Notes under the pieces: generated by a model
Told to the model about the DNA's origin: nothing
Database searches by the model: none
The model's input: only the letters and a program-made list of their open reading frames with translations
DNA from: Beroe ovata
Taxonomy: Eukaryota; Ctenophora; Nuda; Beroida; Beroidae
Assembly: GCA_946803715.1 (NCBI GenBank)
Contig: CAMPET010000038.1
Span: forward strand, 344,622 to 375,303
DNA length: 30,682 nucleotides
Direction of reading: 5' to 3'
Position numbers and translations under genes: made by a program
Shown here: one piece after another, positions 19,801 through 29,000 of the stretch
How the letters are laid out: each line of letters begins with the position of its first letter
Numbering within the stretch: the stretch's first letter is position 1

Positions 19801-20739
19801 AGGATAGGTTGGTAACAACATACAAATGATTCAGAATATTGAAGGGAATAAGCTTTGAATTTCATCTCAGAATTCATGAAGAATGGGCCACTGAATAAGT
19901 TTCTTATGGAAAGAGCTCCTGACAAGGTTTTTACACTAACTAAGCATCCATTATACTCAAGCTACTTAGCACTAAAGGCTGATAAACCAAACAAAAAGTT
20001 TGTCCCCTTATTATATTCATGTTTTTGTTAACAGCTACAGGACACTGAACTTACAACGAGAGATCTACTATACATGAGCATACAGCCATGTCGCGCACTT
20101 GAGTACCTGACTGATAAGAATATAGTACACAGAGACATAAGTGCACGAAATTGTCTGGTGGCTGAAAACTATATTGTCAAACTAGCAGACTTTGGATTAT
20201 CTAGAGGAACAACAGAAGATGGCAAAAACTATTACAAAAAGGTTTGGCTTCACCTCATTGCAGGATGGGATGTAGTCTTTCTGTAATAAATAACACAAGC
20301 ATCAGTGACAATTCCTATCACACAGGATGGTGGTATGGTACCTATAAAATGGATGGCTCCAGAAGCACTCATATATGGGAAATACACTTCATCAAGTGAT
20401 GTATGGGCATGTGCTGTGTTGTTATGGGAAATATTCTCTTTTGGAGCTATCCCTTATCAAGGATATTCCAATCAACAAGTGATCACACTTATCACAGGAG
20501 GAGAAAAACTTTCAAAGCCAGCTCATTGCCCAGAAGTTAGTAATGGTCAATATTTTTGTGATGAAATTTCATGTCTATTCTAGACTAAGCCAAAATAAAC
20601 CAATTATCCCTAGGAAATATGGAAAACAATTAGCATGTGTTGGGCTCAAGATCCTAATGATCGGATATCAGTTGGTGGATTATCTCATTTACTAGCAGTT
20701 GAACTTGATGCTATTGATGCTATAGAAAGAAAACCTTGA
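16865..20739 (+). CDS. Receptor tyrosine kinase with Ig-like ectodomain
   Basis: Fourteen phase-compatible exons give 722 aa: 16865-16958, 17054-17266, 17324-17562, 17658-17793, 18371-18568, 18663-18782, 18894-19015, 19132-19290, 19397-19552, 19639-19771, 19871-19926, 20035-20241, 20326-20535, 20614-20739. There is a signal peptide (1-18, [18 protein letters not shown]), a Ser/Thr-rich stretch, an Ig-like unit (Cys144-Cys206), a clearer Ig domain (Cys251, Trp in IAWKRK, Cys314 in DGTYSCQA), and a TM helix near 341-363. The kinase has GEGNFGSV (449-456), Lys476, Glu494, HRDISARN (574-581), DFG (594-596), an activation loop with YYKK and WMAPE (620-624), so it is expected to be active. HRDISARN replaces the usual HRDLAARN, and [10 protein letters not shown] replaces the usual QVARGLEYL. 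The tail after the kinase is very short. Ligand and RTK class are not recognised. Confidence 0.9.
17868..18113 (+). other. Unexplained ORF inside RTK intron 4
   Basis: The 577-bp intron between RTK exons 4 and 5 contains a plus-strand open frame with [20 protein letters not shown], then a Lys/His-rich part ([16 protein letters not shown]), ending in a stop. The CxxC and later His/Cys residues could suggest a small zinc-binding motif. It is not needed for the RTK, because exons 4 and 5 join directly in phase 1. It may be an alternative exon ending in a premature stop, a fragment of a mobile-element protein, or chance. Confidence 0.25.
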
Positions 20740-21170
20740 AGAATGAAGGGCGAAGGCATAGCCTGGACGTCTCATAGCATTCTGAACTAACTTCCTCTTG
20801 CATTTGGCACTCAAATACAGTGTCAAGATTAAAATTCTGGTCCAACCACCAGTTCCATGGTATAGAACTTGTTTTCTTTCATTCACCCTAGGCAACTGAA
20901 ATTCTTTCTTCCATTCACCCTACACAACTGAGATTCAAGTATAATAGATAAGACAAATAACAATGATGAAACTGAATAAGCAAGCTATATATTACTGTTA
21001 GATATATTTCTCATTTCATAAATGGATATTTTGATATACATCAACACTGGTTTTAATATATTCCCTATGATACATTGAACAGTGAGCTGGAGCTCCCCGT
21101 CATCATTGTTCATGCTTTAGTCGAAACCAATGCCACATACCGATTTCTTTCTATCTTTGTCGATGAAATT
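20740..21170. other. RTK 3' flank, AT-rich
   Basis: Non-coding AT-rich DNA after the RTK stop. It contains a short local duplication of CTTTCATTCACCCTA-(G/C)-(G/A)CAACTGA (about 20876-20930). No convincing AATAAA was found within 200 bp of the stop. No gene recognised. Confidence 0.4.
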
Positions 21171-21235
21171 CAATGAATATGAATCAATGAATATGAATCA
21201 ATGAATCAGAATATGAATCAATGAATATGAATCGA
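21171..21235. repeat. Short tandem repeat, AATGAATATGAATC units
   Basis: Four to five imperfect copies of a roughly 14-base unit CAATGAATATGAAT, immediately left of the composite inverted-repeat element. Confidence 0.8.
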
Positions 21236-21252
21236 TGACATTACCACTGTTT

Positions 21253-21908
21253 CTTGTCGATCGATGATAGACCCTGTCGAGAATTTCGTTTTGCGCGCTT
21301 CGCGGCTTGCATCAGCGGTCTAGCATCGCCAGACAACACTGTTTCTTGCCTGTCTATACACTATACGATAGGCCCGGATTTCGCGCGCACCGCTAACGCT
21401 GACGCTCACCACTTGCACTTTGCGGTCGCGGCAGCTACGGCTCGGCGGCTCGCGTCAGAGGGCCTAGCATCGCCAGGCAAACCGTTTAATTTCTAAACAA
21501 TTTGGTTTCGCGCGGCGCGGCAGCCCGACGCCCGTGTGCACACGTTGCGCGCCTCTGTTCTACTCAGCTCAGTGTATACTGAAAAATCGCGCAGCGCAAG
21601 CGCGCCTGCGCGCGCGGAGTACGAGTATTTGGGTCATGCAGCGCGTGAACTAACCCTACCCTTGCTGGTGGGATTTATCCCTGGAAAGGCGGACTGAAAA
21701 TCGCGCGCACTGGCCACTGACGGTACGGTAGGGTAAAATCCTACAACAAAGTAATGAACTCATCCTTGGCCTTGTGATCTGGCGATGCATGCCAGACCGC
21801 TGATCATGATGGAAGCCGCGAAGCGGCTTGCGCCAGCAATAAGTTTGCGCCGCGCGCCGCGCGCGCGCGAAACGAAATTCTCGACAGGGTCTATCATCGA
21901 TCGACAAG
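21253..21908. mobile_element. Composite element with perfect 39-bp terminal inverted repeats
   Basis: The left end starts CTTGTCGATCGATGATAGAC and the right end (21870-21908) is its exact reverse complement over 39 nt, ending ATCATCGATCGACAAG. Inside each end is a subterminal part rich in GCGCGC and a hairpin GCCGCGAAGCGGC, then (C)TAGCATCGCCAG or a close complement (CTGGCGATGCATG). The 300-bp core (about 21486-21778) is GC-rich with no ORF of note. This is the shape of a non-autonomous DNA transposon, or of two copies of a smaller element inserted in opposite orientation. No target-site duplication was evident. Related copies lie at 21994-22105, 23316-23392 and 27767-27920. Confidence 0.7.
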
Positions 21909-21936
21909 CGAAAATGAGCTGAAATATTCGGAAAAA

Positions 21937-23244
21937 GGGTCATAAGATTTTCAATTGTCATTGTGTCCATCAATAAGATTAAGAAAATGTCTNGACGCGA
22001 GCCGCGAAGCGGCGAGCGACAGCGAGAATGTCTGAGAATGATGTCTGAGAATGATTTGCGGCGCGCGCGCAATGAAATTCTCGACAGGGGCTATCATCGA
22101 CAGCCAAAAGATTTTCAATTGTCAGTGTCCATCAATGAGATTAAGAAAATGTCTAATACACGTCTAACACACGTTTAATGCACGTCCATTAGTCACTCCA
22201 GGCCACTCAATATGACAATTTGGTATTTTGTACACCAGTGGACACAATGACAATGAAGACAATTTGTGCATTTTGATGTCTAATATGGACTTGTTCAATG
22301 GACACAATGGACATCGATCTTGTGCATCTGGGTGGACACAATGGACGCATCTACAAATCCGCCCTTGTTGATGGACATCAAACGGGTATTTTAGTCTAAT
22401 GGACACAATGGACAAATATTGACCAATAAAGTTAAACAGAAATGGACAGTGTGTCCAATATGAATAAACAATAACATGTCCATTGCACACACGAAGTCCA
22501 TTGGACACAGCATGTCCACTGGACATAATATGCCCATTAGATAAAATATGCCCATTGTATTTGTATTTGTACACGCAAAATTCCATTGAACACAGTGTGT
22601 CTAGTACTGGACACATCATTTCCACTGATCACAATATGATTATGACTATTGGACGAAATATTTCCGATTCCATTAAGATCGATATGTCTATTGGACATAA
22701 TATTCCAGTTCCACGGGAAACCCTGACCCCAACCATAACCCAATAGACGTACTGTGAATGTGTCCTACGGACATGTTGTAACTATCAGTGGACTCGATGA
22801 ATCCAATAGACACAATGTACCAAGTGTGTCCAATTTATATGTGTATTGGACACATTGACACTGTGTCCACTGTGCCCATTGGTAGATATTTGTCCATTGG
22901 AGTTGGACTGAATTTCAATTACCAATACTATTACCAGTTTGATGTCCATCAACAAGGGCGGATTTGTAAGTGTGACTGTGTCCATTGTCCCCACCCAGAT
23001 GCAGAATTTCGATGTCCATTGTGTCCATTGGACATGTCCATTATAAATCAAAATGCACAAATTGTGTCCAATGTACAATGGACAAAACTACCAAATTGTC
23101 AAATTGAGTAGTGTCTGATGGTTGTCCATTAGATTGAGACGTGCATAAGATTGAGACGTGCATAACATTGAGACGTACTACATTAGCAATTAGACATTTT
23201 CTTATTGATGGACATAATGGAAACAATTACAAATCTTATGACCC
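21937..23244. mobile_element. Foldback element built of TGTCCA/TGGACA words
   Basis: The outer ends are inverted: GGGTCATAAGATT...CAATAAGATTAAGAAAATGTCT at 21937-21992 against AGACATTTTCTTATTGATGG...AAATCTTATGACCC at 23192-23244. Further in, CAAATCCGCCCTTGTTGATG (22354-22373) is matched exactly by its complement at 22947-22966, and the similarity continues on both sides, giving arms of roughly 300 bp or more. The loop (about 22465-22820) and the arms are filled with dozens of TGTCCA, TGGACA, TCCATTGG and GGACACAATGG words, often as TGTCCATTGGACA-like palindromes. No protein-coding frame is credible; ORFs here arise from the repeats. The left outer end is present a second time at 22106-22154, next to the N at 21993. 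Confidence 0.7.
21994..22105 (-). repeat. GC-rich dispersed repeat, subfamily B copy
   Basis: Starts right after the N at 21993 with GAGCCGCGAAGCGGCGAGCG and ends GACAGGGGCTATCATCGACAGCC. Read in reverse complement, the last ~50 nt are essentially identical to the left end of the copy in the DOCK intron at 27767. The internal GAATGTCTGAGAATGATGTCTGAGAATGA is a small tandem repeat. Confidence 0.7.
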
Positions 23245-23315
23245 TTTTGCCCGTGGTATTTTCCCCAAAGCTTACATTGAGATCTGTTCAGCTGAGAAGG
23301 TTGACTTGGGAAGGT

Positions 23316-23392
23316 GTTGTCGGGCGATGCCAGACCGCTGATGCAAGCCGCGAAACGAAATTCTCGACAGGGTCTATCATCGATTGACAAGG
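23316..23392 (-). repeat. GC-rich dispersed repeat, truncated subfamily A copy
   Basis: GGGCGATGCCAGACCGCTGATGCAAGCCGCG followed by AAACGAAATTCTCGACAGGG and TCTATCATCGATTGACAAGG. It matches the right end of the composite element at 21780-21908 but lacks the GCGCGC core, as if an internal deletion had joined the two ends. Confidence 0.7.
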
Positions 23393-23763
23393 AAAGTGTG
23401 GTACAGCTATATATGACTATGATGCAGGTAATTTTGATTGCTGGTTAGAAACAGACGGCCGTTTCCTACTGAAAACAGCTTATTTGATAGGCATTAGCCA
23501 TTTGAAAATTTTAAGTTAGTTTACAAGTGTAAAGGACCAAATATTGCTGAAAATATCTAAGTTCTAATTTTTTAGTAAAAAACTAGATATCTGAAACAAA
23601 ATACTGTGAACTAAAACTCAAAAACATGAGGGTATGGGATTCAAGTTCACGAATTTTTAACCCAGAAGACAGTTCTATAATAATAACGTAACGAATAGGT
23701 TAAGGTAATACCTATTCGTTAGGTATTATTTGGAATTATATAGTTGGAAACAGTTCGATTTTG
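23393..23763. other. AT-rich spacer, 3' flank of the glycosyltransferase gene
   Basis: Non-coding. A short inverted repeat AACGAATAGGTTAAGGTAATACCTATTCGTT (23691-23721) forms a hairpin with a 12-base stem region about 45 bases past the glycosyltransferase stop. No gene recognised. Confidence 0.4.
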
Positions 23764-24876
23764 TCAGAAGGGCCTCATGTAACACCCAGCCATTAAGCTT
23801 GCCAGTAGAATAAGCGTCGTGATGAGTAGAAACCACACAAGGGTATTGTCTCCCAAGACGAGTCTGCCTGACCTCACAGTATTCTTCCCCTCCACAATAT
23901 CCGATATAATTGTCGCTATGACTCTATTCCTTTCATCGAGCATTGTCTCTATCATCCCTCCTGTTCTCTCGAGCCGTGATTCATCCAATGATAGCTCCTG
24001 GATCTGCAAACTCCTTGTCATTTCGACAGCCCAGCCCTTGCGGGTATATTTCCTGAAGTTCTGCTGCTGTTCAAAGTGTGTTGGACTTGCTGGCATGGTG
24101 GCACAAGGTATCCTGTTCAGTGCACATTCCTGTATGAGCTCATTGCCACTAGTGCACAGTACAGCTGCACATGTGGCTAGTTTCTCCTTGAACACACAGT
24201 AGTTTGGCTCGAACCACTGCATGTTTGGAAGGATGGTTCTATACGGATTCTCTGAGCAGTAGTAGTGGAATTTGTTGTGTTGGTTGTTTTCCGCTATCGC
24301 ACAAAGTGTGTCCAGCAAAGCAGTTCCTGATACAGCGTACACAAGAACCAATTTAGACTGAACACGTGACCTATCCAGCTTACCACTGTCAATCAGTGTG
24401 GATATCCTATAGTCTGCACGATACGTACAGTCGCCAATACTGGCTAAGGTTCCGGATAAAAATAGCAGGAGTATGTCAATCATTATACTGTCCACGGCAA
24501 CTTGTGACGTCACATATACCATCGGACGCCGGGTTTTTTGGATAGGTGCCAGGAAGTTCATCCAAATTTCTACATTGTACTGGTCTTCAAATTCGTCAAG
24601 GTAGGGTTTAGGTTTGAGTAGGACGTATCCAGAGTGAATGGCAAGCGTTAACGGTGGGCTGGTGTGAGAATTGGTCGTATGGATATGGACGCGGCGCACA
24701 GGGACATGCCTTGCAAACTCATAATCGCTCAAGTCAAGGAAATATTCTTTGTGACAAAACAACACAACAACTGCAACTTCATGCTGCATGTGGTGAGTCA
24801 ATATCTTGTACATCGTGTTTAGTTGAGTTAGATGACCACGCCCAACACCTACTGCGGTTAAAGCTATTCTCGTCAT
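23764..24876 (-). CDS. MurG/GT28-like glycosyltransferase with C-terminal membrane anchor
   Basis: An intronless ORF of 370 aa. The N-terminus (TRIALTAVGVGRGHLTQLN) has the Gly-rich loop plus His typical of GT-B enzymes of the MurG/UGT type. The C-terminal half has LCTSGNELIQECALNRIPC (241-258) followed by HFEQQQN (267-273), the donor-nucleotide site pattern of GT28-like and bacterial MJ1255-type proteins (SGxxE...alxxxP...EQxxN). A hydrophobic segment near 346-365 (LVWFLLITTLILLASL) precedes a short basic tail, so the catalytic part may be tail-anchored. There is no N-terminal signal peptide, unlike animal UDP-glucuronosyltransferases. Substrate unknown. The combination of no introns and a prokaryote-like motif set raises horizontal origin as a possibility, but the nearby helicase and carrier are also single coding exons, so lack of introns alone proves little. 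Confidence 0.6.
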   Translation of the reverse strand: MTRIALTAVGVGRGHLTQLNTMYKILTHHMQHEVAVVVLFCHKEYFLDLSDYEFARHVPVRRVHIHTTNSHTSPPLTLAIHSGYVLLKPKPYLDEFEDQYNVEIWMNFLAPIQKTRRPMVYVTSQVAVDSIMIDILLLFLSGTLASIGDCTYRADYRISTLIDSGKLDRSRVQSKLVLVYAVSGTALLDTLCAIAENNQHNKFHYYCSENPYRTILPNMQWFEPNYCVFKEKLATCAAVLCTSGNELIQECALNRIPCATMPASPTHFEQQQNFRKYTRKGWAVEMTRSLQIQELSLDESRLERTGGMIETMLDERNRVIATIISDIVEGKNTVRSGRLVLGDNTLVWFLLITTLILLASLMAGCYMRPF

Positions 24877-25789
24877 TTTGAGAAAATATCAGTTAAGTGA
24901 GGCTGCTGATTCCAGTACAACGAAACACATACAAATGGGGGGGGGGCAGGATGGGTAAAGAACTGATAGTTCGGAAAATACAGGTATAAAAAATTTATTA
25001 AAAATTTTATTAAAAATTTTAATTAGAAGTTGTGCAGAGACTGAGAACAATGGCAATAATAATGGCTGCTATTATCAATAATAGCAGCCATTATTATTGC
25101 CATTATTATTGCACATCACTGGCTCTTGTTAGTTATCATCTCAAAACCTTGCAGGTGCATGCCAATGAAGTTCATGCATGTTGGTGGATTGGGGTACGGA
25201 ATACCCAACTTCTAGAATACACAAAGTCGGGAAAACTCAACGTAGCGAATACCCAGCAGGATGCAGGAAAGCCAAAGTTTGAACTAAGGATCCAATTCCA
25301 GATCGAAGCATTCCAAAATTAGCGATCTTTATCAATACCAGATGTTTAGTTGTCCTATGAGTATGTCCAGCGACAACAATAAAATCAGACACATTGCAAT
25401 GGCAAGACAATCTTTGAATCTCAAGGGCTCATTTCATAATTCAATCTGCGCCTGGTTTCGACATTGAATTTGAATTCGAAAGCTCAGCCCTTTCTCTTTC
25501 AGTATCTTATCTGGCAATATCCCCGGATTCGAATTTTAGTTACTACCTTATTTAGCCAAATTAACATGTCCATATCAAAAGCTCGACCACATTTTCTTAT
25601 AAGATTCTACAACCTATAATATTTAACCTTAAGTCAAACGAATATCAAACTGGGCGTCAAAACTTTGAAATAATAAAAAACGAAAATCATCGAACTTAGA
25701 CTAATCAGTTTGTAATCAGGGAGAATCAATTTGCTTCCGCAATAAAATAATCAGTTTCATATAATGATAGAAATAAACCAAATACTCAC
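24877..25789. other. Non-coding interval with simple repeats and a hairpin
   Basis: Holds a G10 run (about 24938-24947), an AT palindromic stretch (AAATTTATTAAAAATTTTAT, about 24988-25022) and the 26-bp perfect hairpin at 25049-25104. A plus-strand ORF at 25032-25322 includes the hairpin and has no recognisable features. No supported gene. Confidence 0.4.
25049..25104. repeat. Perfect 26-bp inverted repeat with a 4-nt loop
   Basis: AATGGCAATAATAATGGCTG plus six more bases (25049-25074) is exactly complementary to 25079-25104, separated by TCAA. It could be a snapback repeat, a small MITE or a transcribed hairpin. The stem is short for a typical animal pre-miRNA of this loop size. Confidence 0.85.
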
Positions 25790-25954
25790 TCTCAGGTAGT
25801 TCATTCCTAGTTCGCATACAAACGAGGAATATTGGTGAATGCCACGGGTCTGCAGTACCTTCCTGGCGATCATAGACTCGAAGAAGAGCTGTCGTAAAGA
25901 CAGTCTCACGATAACTCGTATGACACTGTCCGGCTTAATGAGTTGTCCGGGTCT
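25790..25954 (-). CDS. Orphan exon, possible alternative DOCK 3' exon
   Basis: A 165-bp open segment (55 codons, phase 0 to 0) flanked by a strong acceptor (GATATTTCAG) and a strong donor (AGTGAGTATT, GT at 25789-25788). It encodes RPGQLIKPDSVIRVIV, then RLSLRQLFFESMIARKVL and a segment ending ELGMNYLR. If the donor is not used, the frame reads on to a stop at 25757-25759. It can be joined in phase to an internal donor (CA|GTGAGC after 26073) in the last DOCK exon, replacing that exon's final 18 codons and its stop. I do not recognise the peptide and see no following exon. It may belong to DOCK, or to an unrecognised gene. Confidence 0.35.
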
Positions 25955-26018
25955 CTGAAATATCAAAACTTGTAATTAAAAAAAACTTGTGATGAATGAT
26001 ATCATCATAACAAGGAAT

Positions 26019-29000
26019 CTACAGGAATACGTCATGACTCGATATCACTAAGATGGTATGCTCATTGCTCACTGACATGTTCTTGGATGCGTGCAGTTTG
26101 AGAGCAGATTGAGCTTGAGAGTTGAATATGTAAGGGGCCACTGCACTCCGGAATTTCTTGAGATTTTCCTCCATCTAAAGAAAAGAGGGATCTCATGAAA
26201 AAGTGACCCCAGACAATGACTTTGTATCGTTTTTGGTCTATTTGACCACAGACTCAACGTTTAAGAAGCTTGACAAATAGCATTGCACCTGCAACACCTA
26301 CATAATTGCTGGGCGCAACGCACTACATACCTCTCTTTGATAATCCTCTTGGTAGCCTTCTATCTTATTCCGGTTTGCATCCAGAGCTGCCTTGATACTG
26401 TAGAGATTGGTGATAATTAGAGTAGAACTGTCAATAACTGTCAACCATAATCATAACTTACACTGCTAACGAGAGAAACTTGAGAGTATATTTCTTACTT
26501 ATTGAGGAAAGTTTTGCACTGGAATTTCAATCGGTTTTTGTATCTGATGTACTTGTCGTCAATGACATCTGGCTGCTTGGCTCCTTCACCCAGGAACGAC
26601 TCTATGATCTCCAAAGGGCCCTAGAGCAGAAATATCTCACAACTTACAACCACATATTATTACACGCCTCATTCACGCGGCATGCGCGGTACTCCATGTG
26701 CAAATACTGGGCGGGGGGGGTTATAGCTCAATACCTGATTGACAGTTGTTCCGATAGCTCCCTGTATCAACATTTGTAACATTTTCATATCAATATTTCC
26801 CTCCCTATCCGGCCGTCCCTCCCTATCCGGCCGCAGGACTCCCTCAAACTCCTCGTTCTTCCGTGCCATGTCCTCCGTGGCGACTTCAATCGGAGTCATT
26901 ACTCTCTGGGAAAGGGAGTGAGGTAACGATACTTCATGATCAGGAAATGTGTTTCCAAGTGGGAAAGTTTTTGGGTGGGAGAATGAGTGCCAAAATTATG
27001 AAATGGAAGCGCTTACCTCATCTATGTTGACAACTTGTAGTCTGTTCTTAACGTAAGGGAAAGCAAACTCTGTGGTCAGCACGGTTATTCTCTTGAACTG
27101 GTCCACCACTGGCCCGTGGGCAGACCCAGAGTGAGTGAATGGTGTTGAGTAGAAGAACCGGTCTACGTTGTAACTCAACTCAAAATCGTCCAACCTGAGA
27201 CAGAAACAGGAATTGCTCTGTGGGGTGATGCTATTAATGTCTACAGGGTACAACATGAGGCGCCAAACTGGGGTAAAGTGCCATTTCACTAATAGATACC
27301 TGTATTTCTTCTCGTAACTATCAAAATAAGGCTCCACGAAGGTAACTTGTACATAAGCCCTGTACGGGTCGATCTGCTCCGGGTCGATCCTCTTGGAATC
27401 AGATATGAACTCAAAATCGTCCCCGAACTGTGGACAATATTTCATTCATGCAGGCTTGGACTCAATTAACGATACCTTAACGATCCACACAGTTATAGAT
27501 GGATCATGTAAACAAGCATACCCAGTGTTTATACAAAAACTCTATTAATTCCGGAACCTGTTCATGGTACAGGTTCTGAAGTCTGTGTGCAATCTCAGGA
27601 AGCTTTGTGAAGGGTTTCTCCTTGTATATCATGGTGACACCGTTCAGTTCATTGAACTTCTCTCCGTAGAACGCTACTCGGAAATAACAGCCCATTTGAC
27701 GCTTCTTGCCTGCAAACGATCCGGTTGAGTAAGCTGCTGTAAATAACCAGGAACCAACAATTTCTTGGCTGTCGATGATAGCCCCTGTCGAGAATTTCAT
27801 TGCGCGCGCGCCGCAAATTATTCTGGCGCAAATATTCTGGCGCAAATATTCTGGCGCAAATTATTCTGGCGCTCGCCGCTTCGCGGCTCGCGTCAGCTGG
27901 GCCTAGCATCGCCAGGCAAACAATTTCAATTCGGGAATAAGATGGAAAAATACGGAATGGAAATTGGTGTGCAAGTGCAAATTACCCATGGAGTGCATCT
28001 TTTCGTAAGCACTGTGCAAGTTCCTGTGTATTTTACCAAGGGAGTCGTTATGTCGCTTAGCTTGGTAGATTACTGACAATAACTTGTAAACCTGGAACAC
28101 CGTTCTCATCAGCCATACATCCCTCAATCCTCAGCCATACATCCCTCAATCCTCATCATTACCTCATCATTAACGATTTCCACCTGATTGTCTAACCGTC
28201 GTGTAAGATAAGCCGGGTTGACAAACCTGATCAACTGTTTCATACATATTCGCATCCATTAGCAGGTCAGCACTCTGTTTGAGCAAGTTTGTGATACCCT
28301 TCTCAGAGAAATCACCACCCGTACACATACCTGAGTTGGTAACCACGTGGTAACAGACTGGTTAGCATGGTAACGGAAACCATGGTAACACGAGTGGTAA
28401 CTTACCATCCTCGTCAGGTTTGAGGACATCGTCAATGACGGCACATTCCTGGAGGACGTTAGGTGAGATGGACTGGAATGCAATACAACCCTGAGGCAGG
28501 TGGCACTTGTGTTCCACCATATACAGGTATTCTGAGATGAGGGCAGCAGCGTGAACGAAACACATGGCCGCTTCACACTTCTGATCGTTCTGTAGAGAGA
28601 AAGATAGGATCAGGTACTATAATAGATCGTGACACAGTCTCAAGGTCGGAGATGGAATTATAATTGAGAGAGATTTCCAGTTGCTAAGTAGTGTGAGGTT
28701 ACAGCAGTATTTCTGCTCTCATTTCACCTTCACGTGCTCCTTGGCCATACTCTCCAGCCACGTGATGCGGAGAGCCGGGGAGTTCTGATACCCCTTGGCA
28801 ATCCTGTACATGAGGTCAATCCTCATGGCGGAGTCCTTGTCCTGCTGAACCTCGTTCATACGGACTGTATCACGCATTATCATGAACAGGTTCTTGGATA
28901 CTTCCTTTACCTGGGGAAGAGGGGCGGATATTTCTAGAGACAGACACACACAAACACACACACACCCTCACACACACACACACACTCACACANCACACAC

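Noticed and set aside
22164-23226. Several ORFs on both strands with CPLD/NGH-type repeats
   Set aside because: They translate the TGTCCA/TGGACA word array; the apparent peptide repeats follow from the DNA repeats.
21937-23244. CRISPR-like or satellite array
   Set aside because: The words are short, degenerate, irregularly spaced and in both orientations, without constant repeats and unique spacers; the host is an animal.
25032-25322. Plus-strand 96-codon ORF
   Set aside because: Begins inside the perfect hairpin and has no recognisable features, splice context or homologous motif.
27504-27557. Continuation of the DOCK exon to an ORF ending KHWVCLFT
   Set aside because: The next exon continues the conserved DHR2 sequence only if splicing occurs after HEQ at 27558, despite the weak GTTCCG donor.
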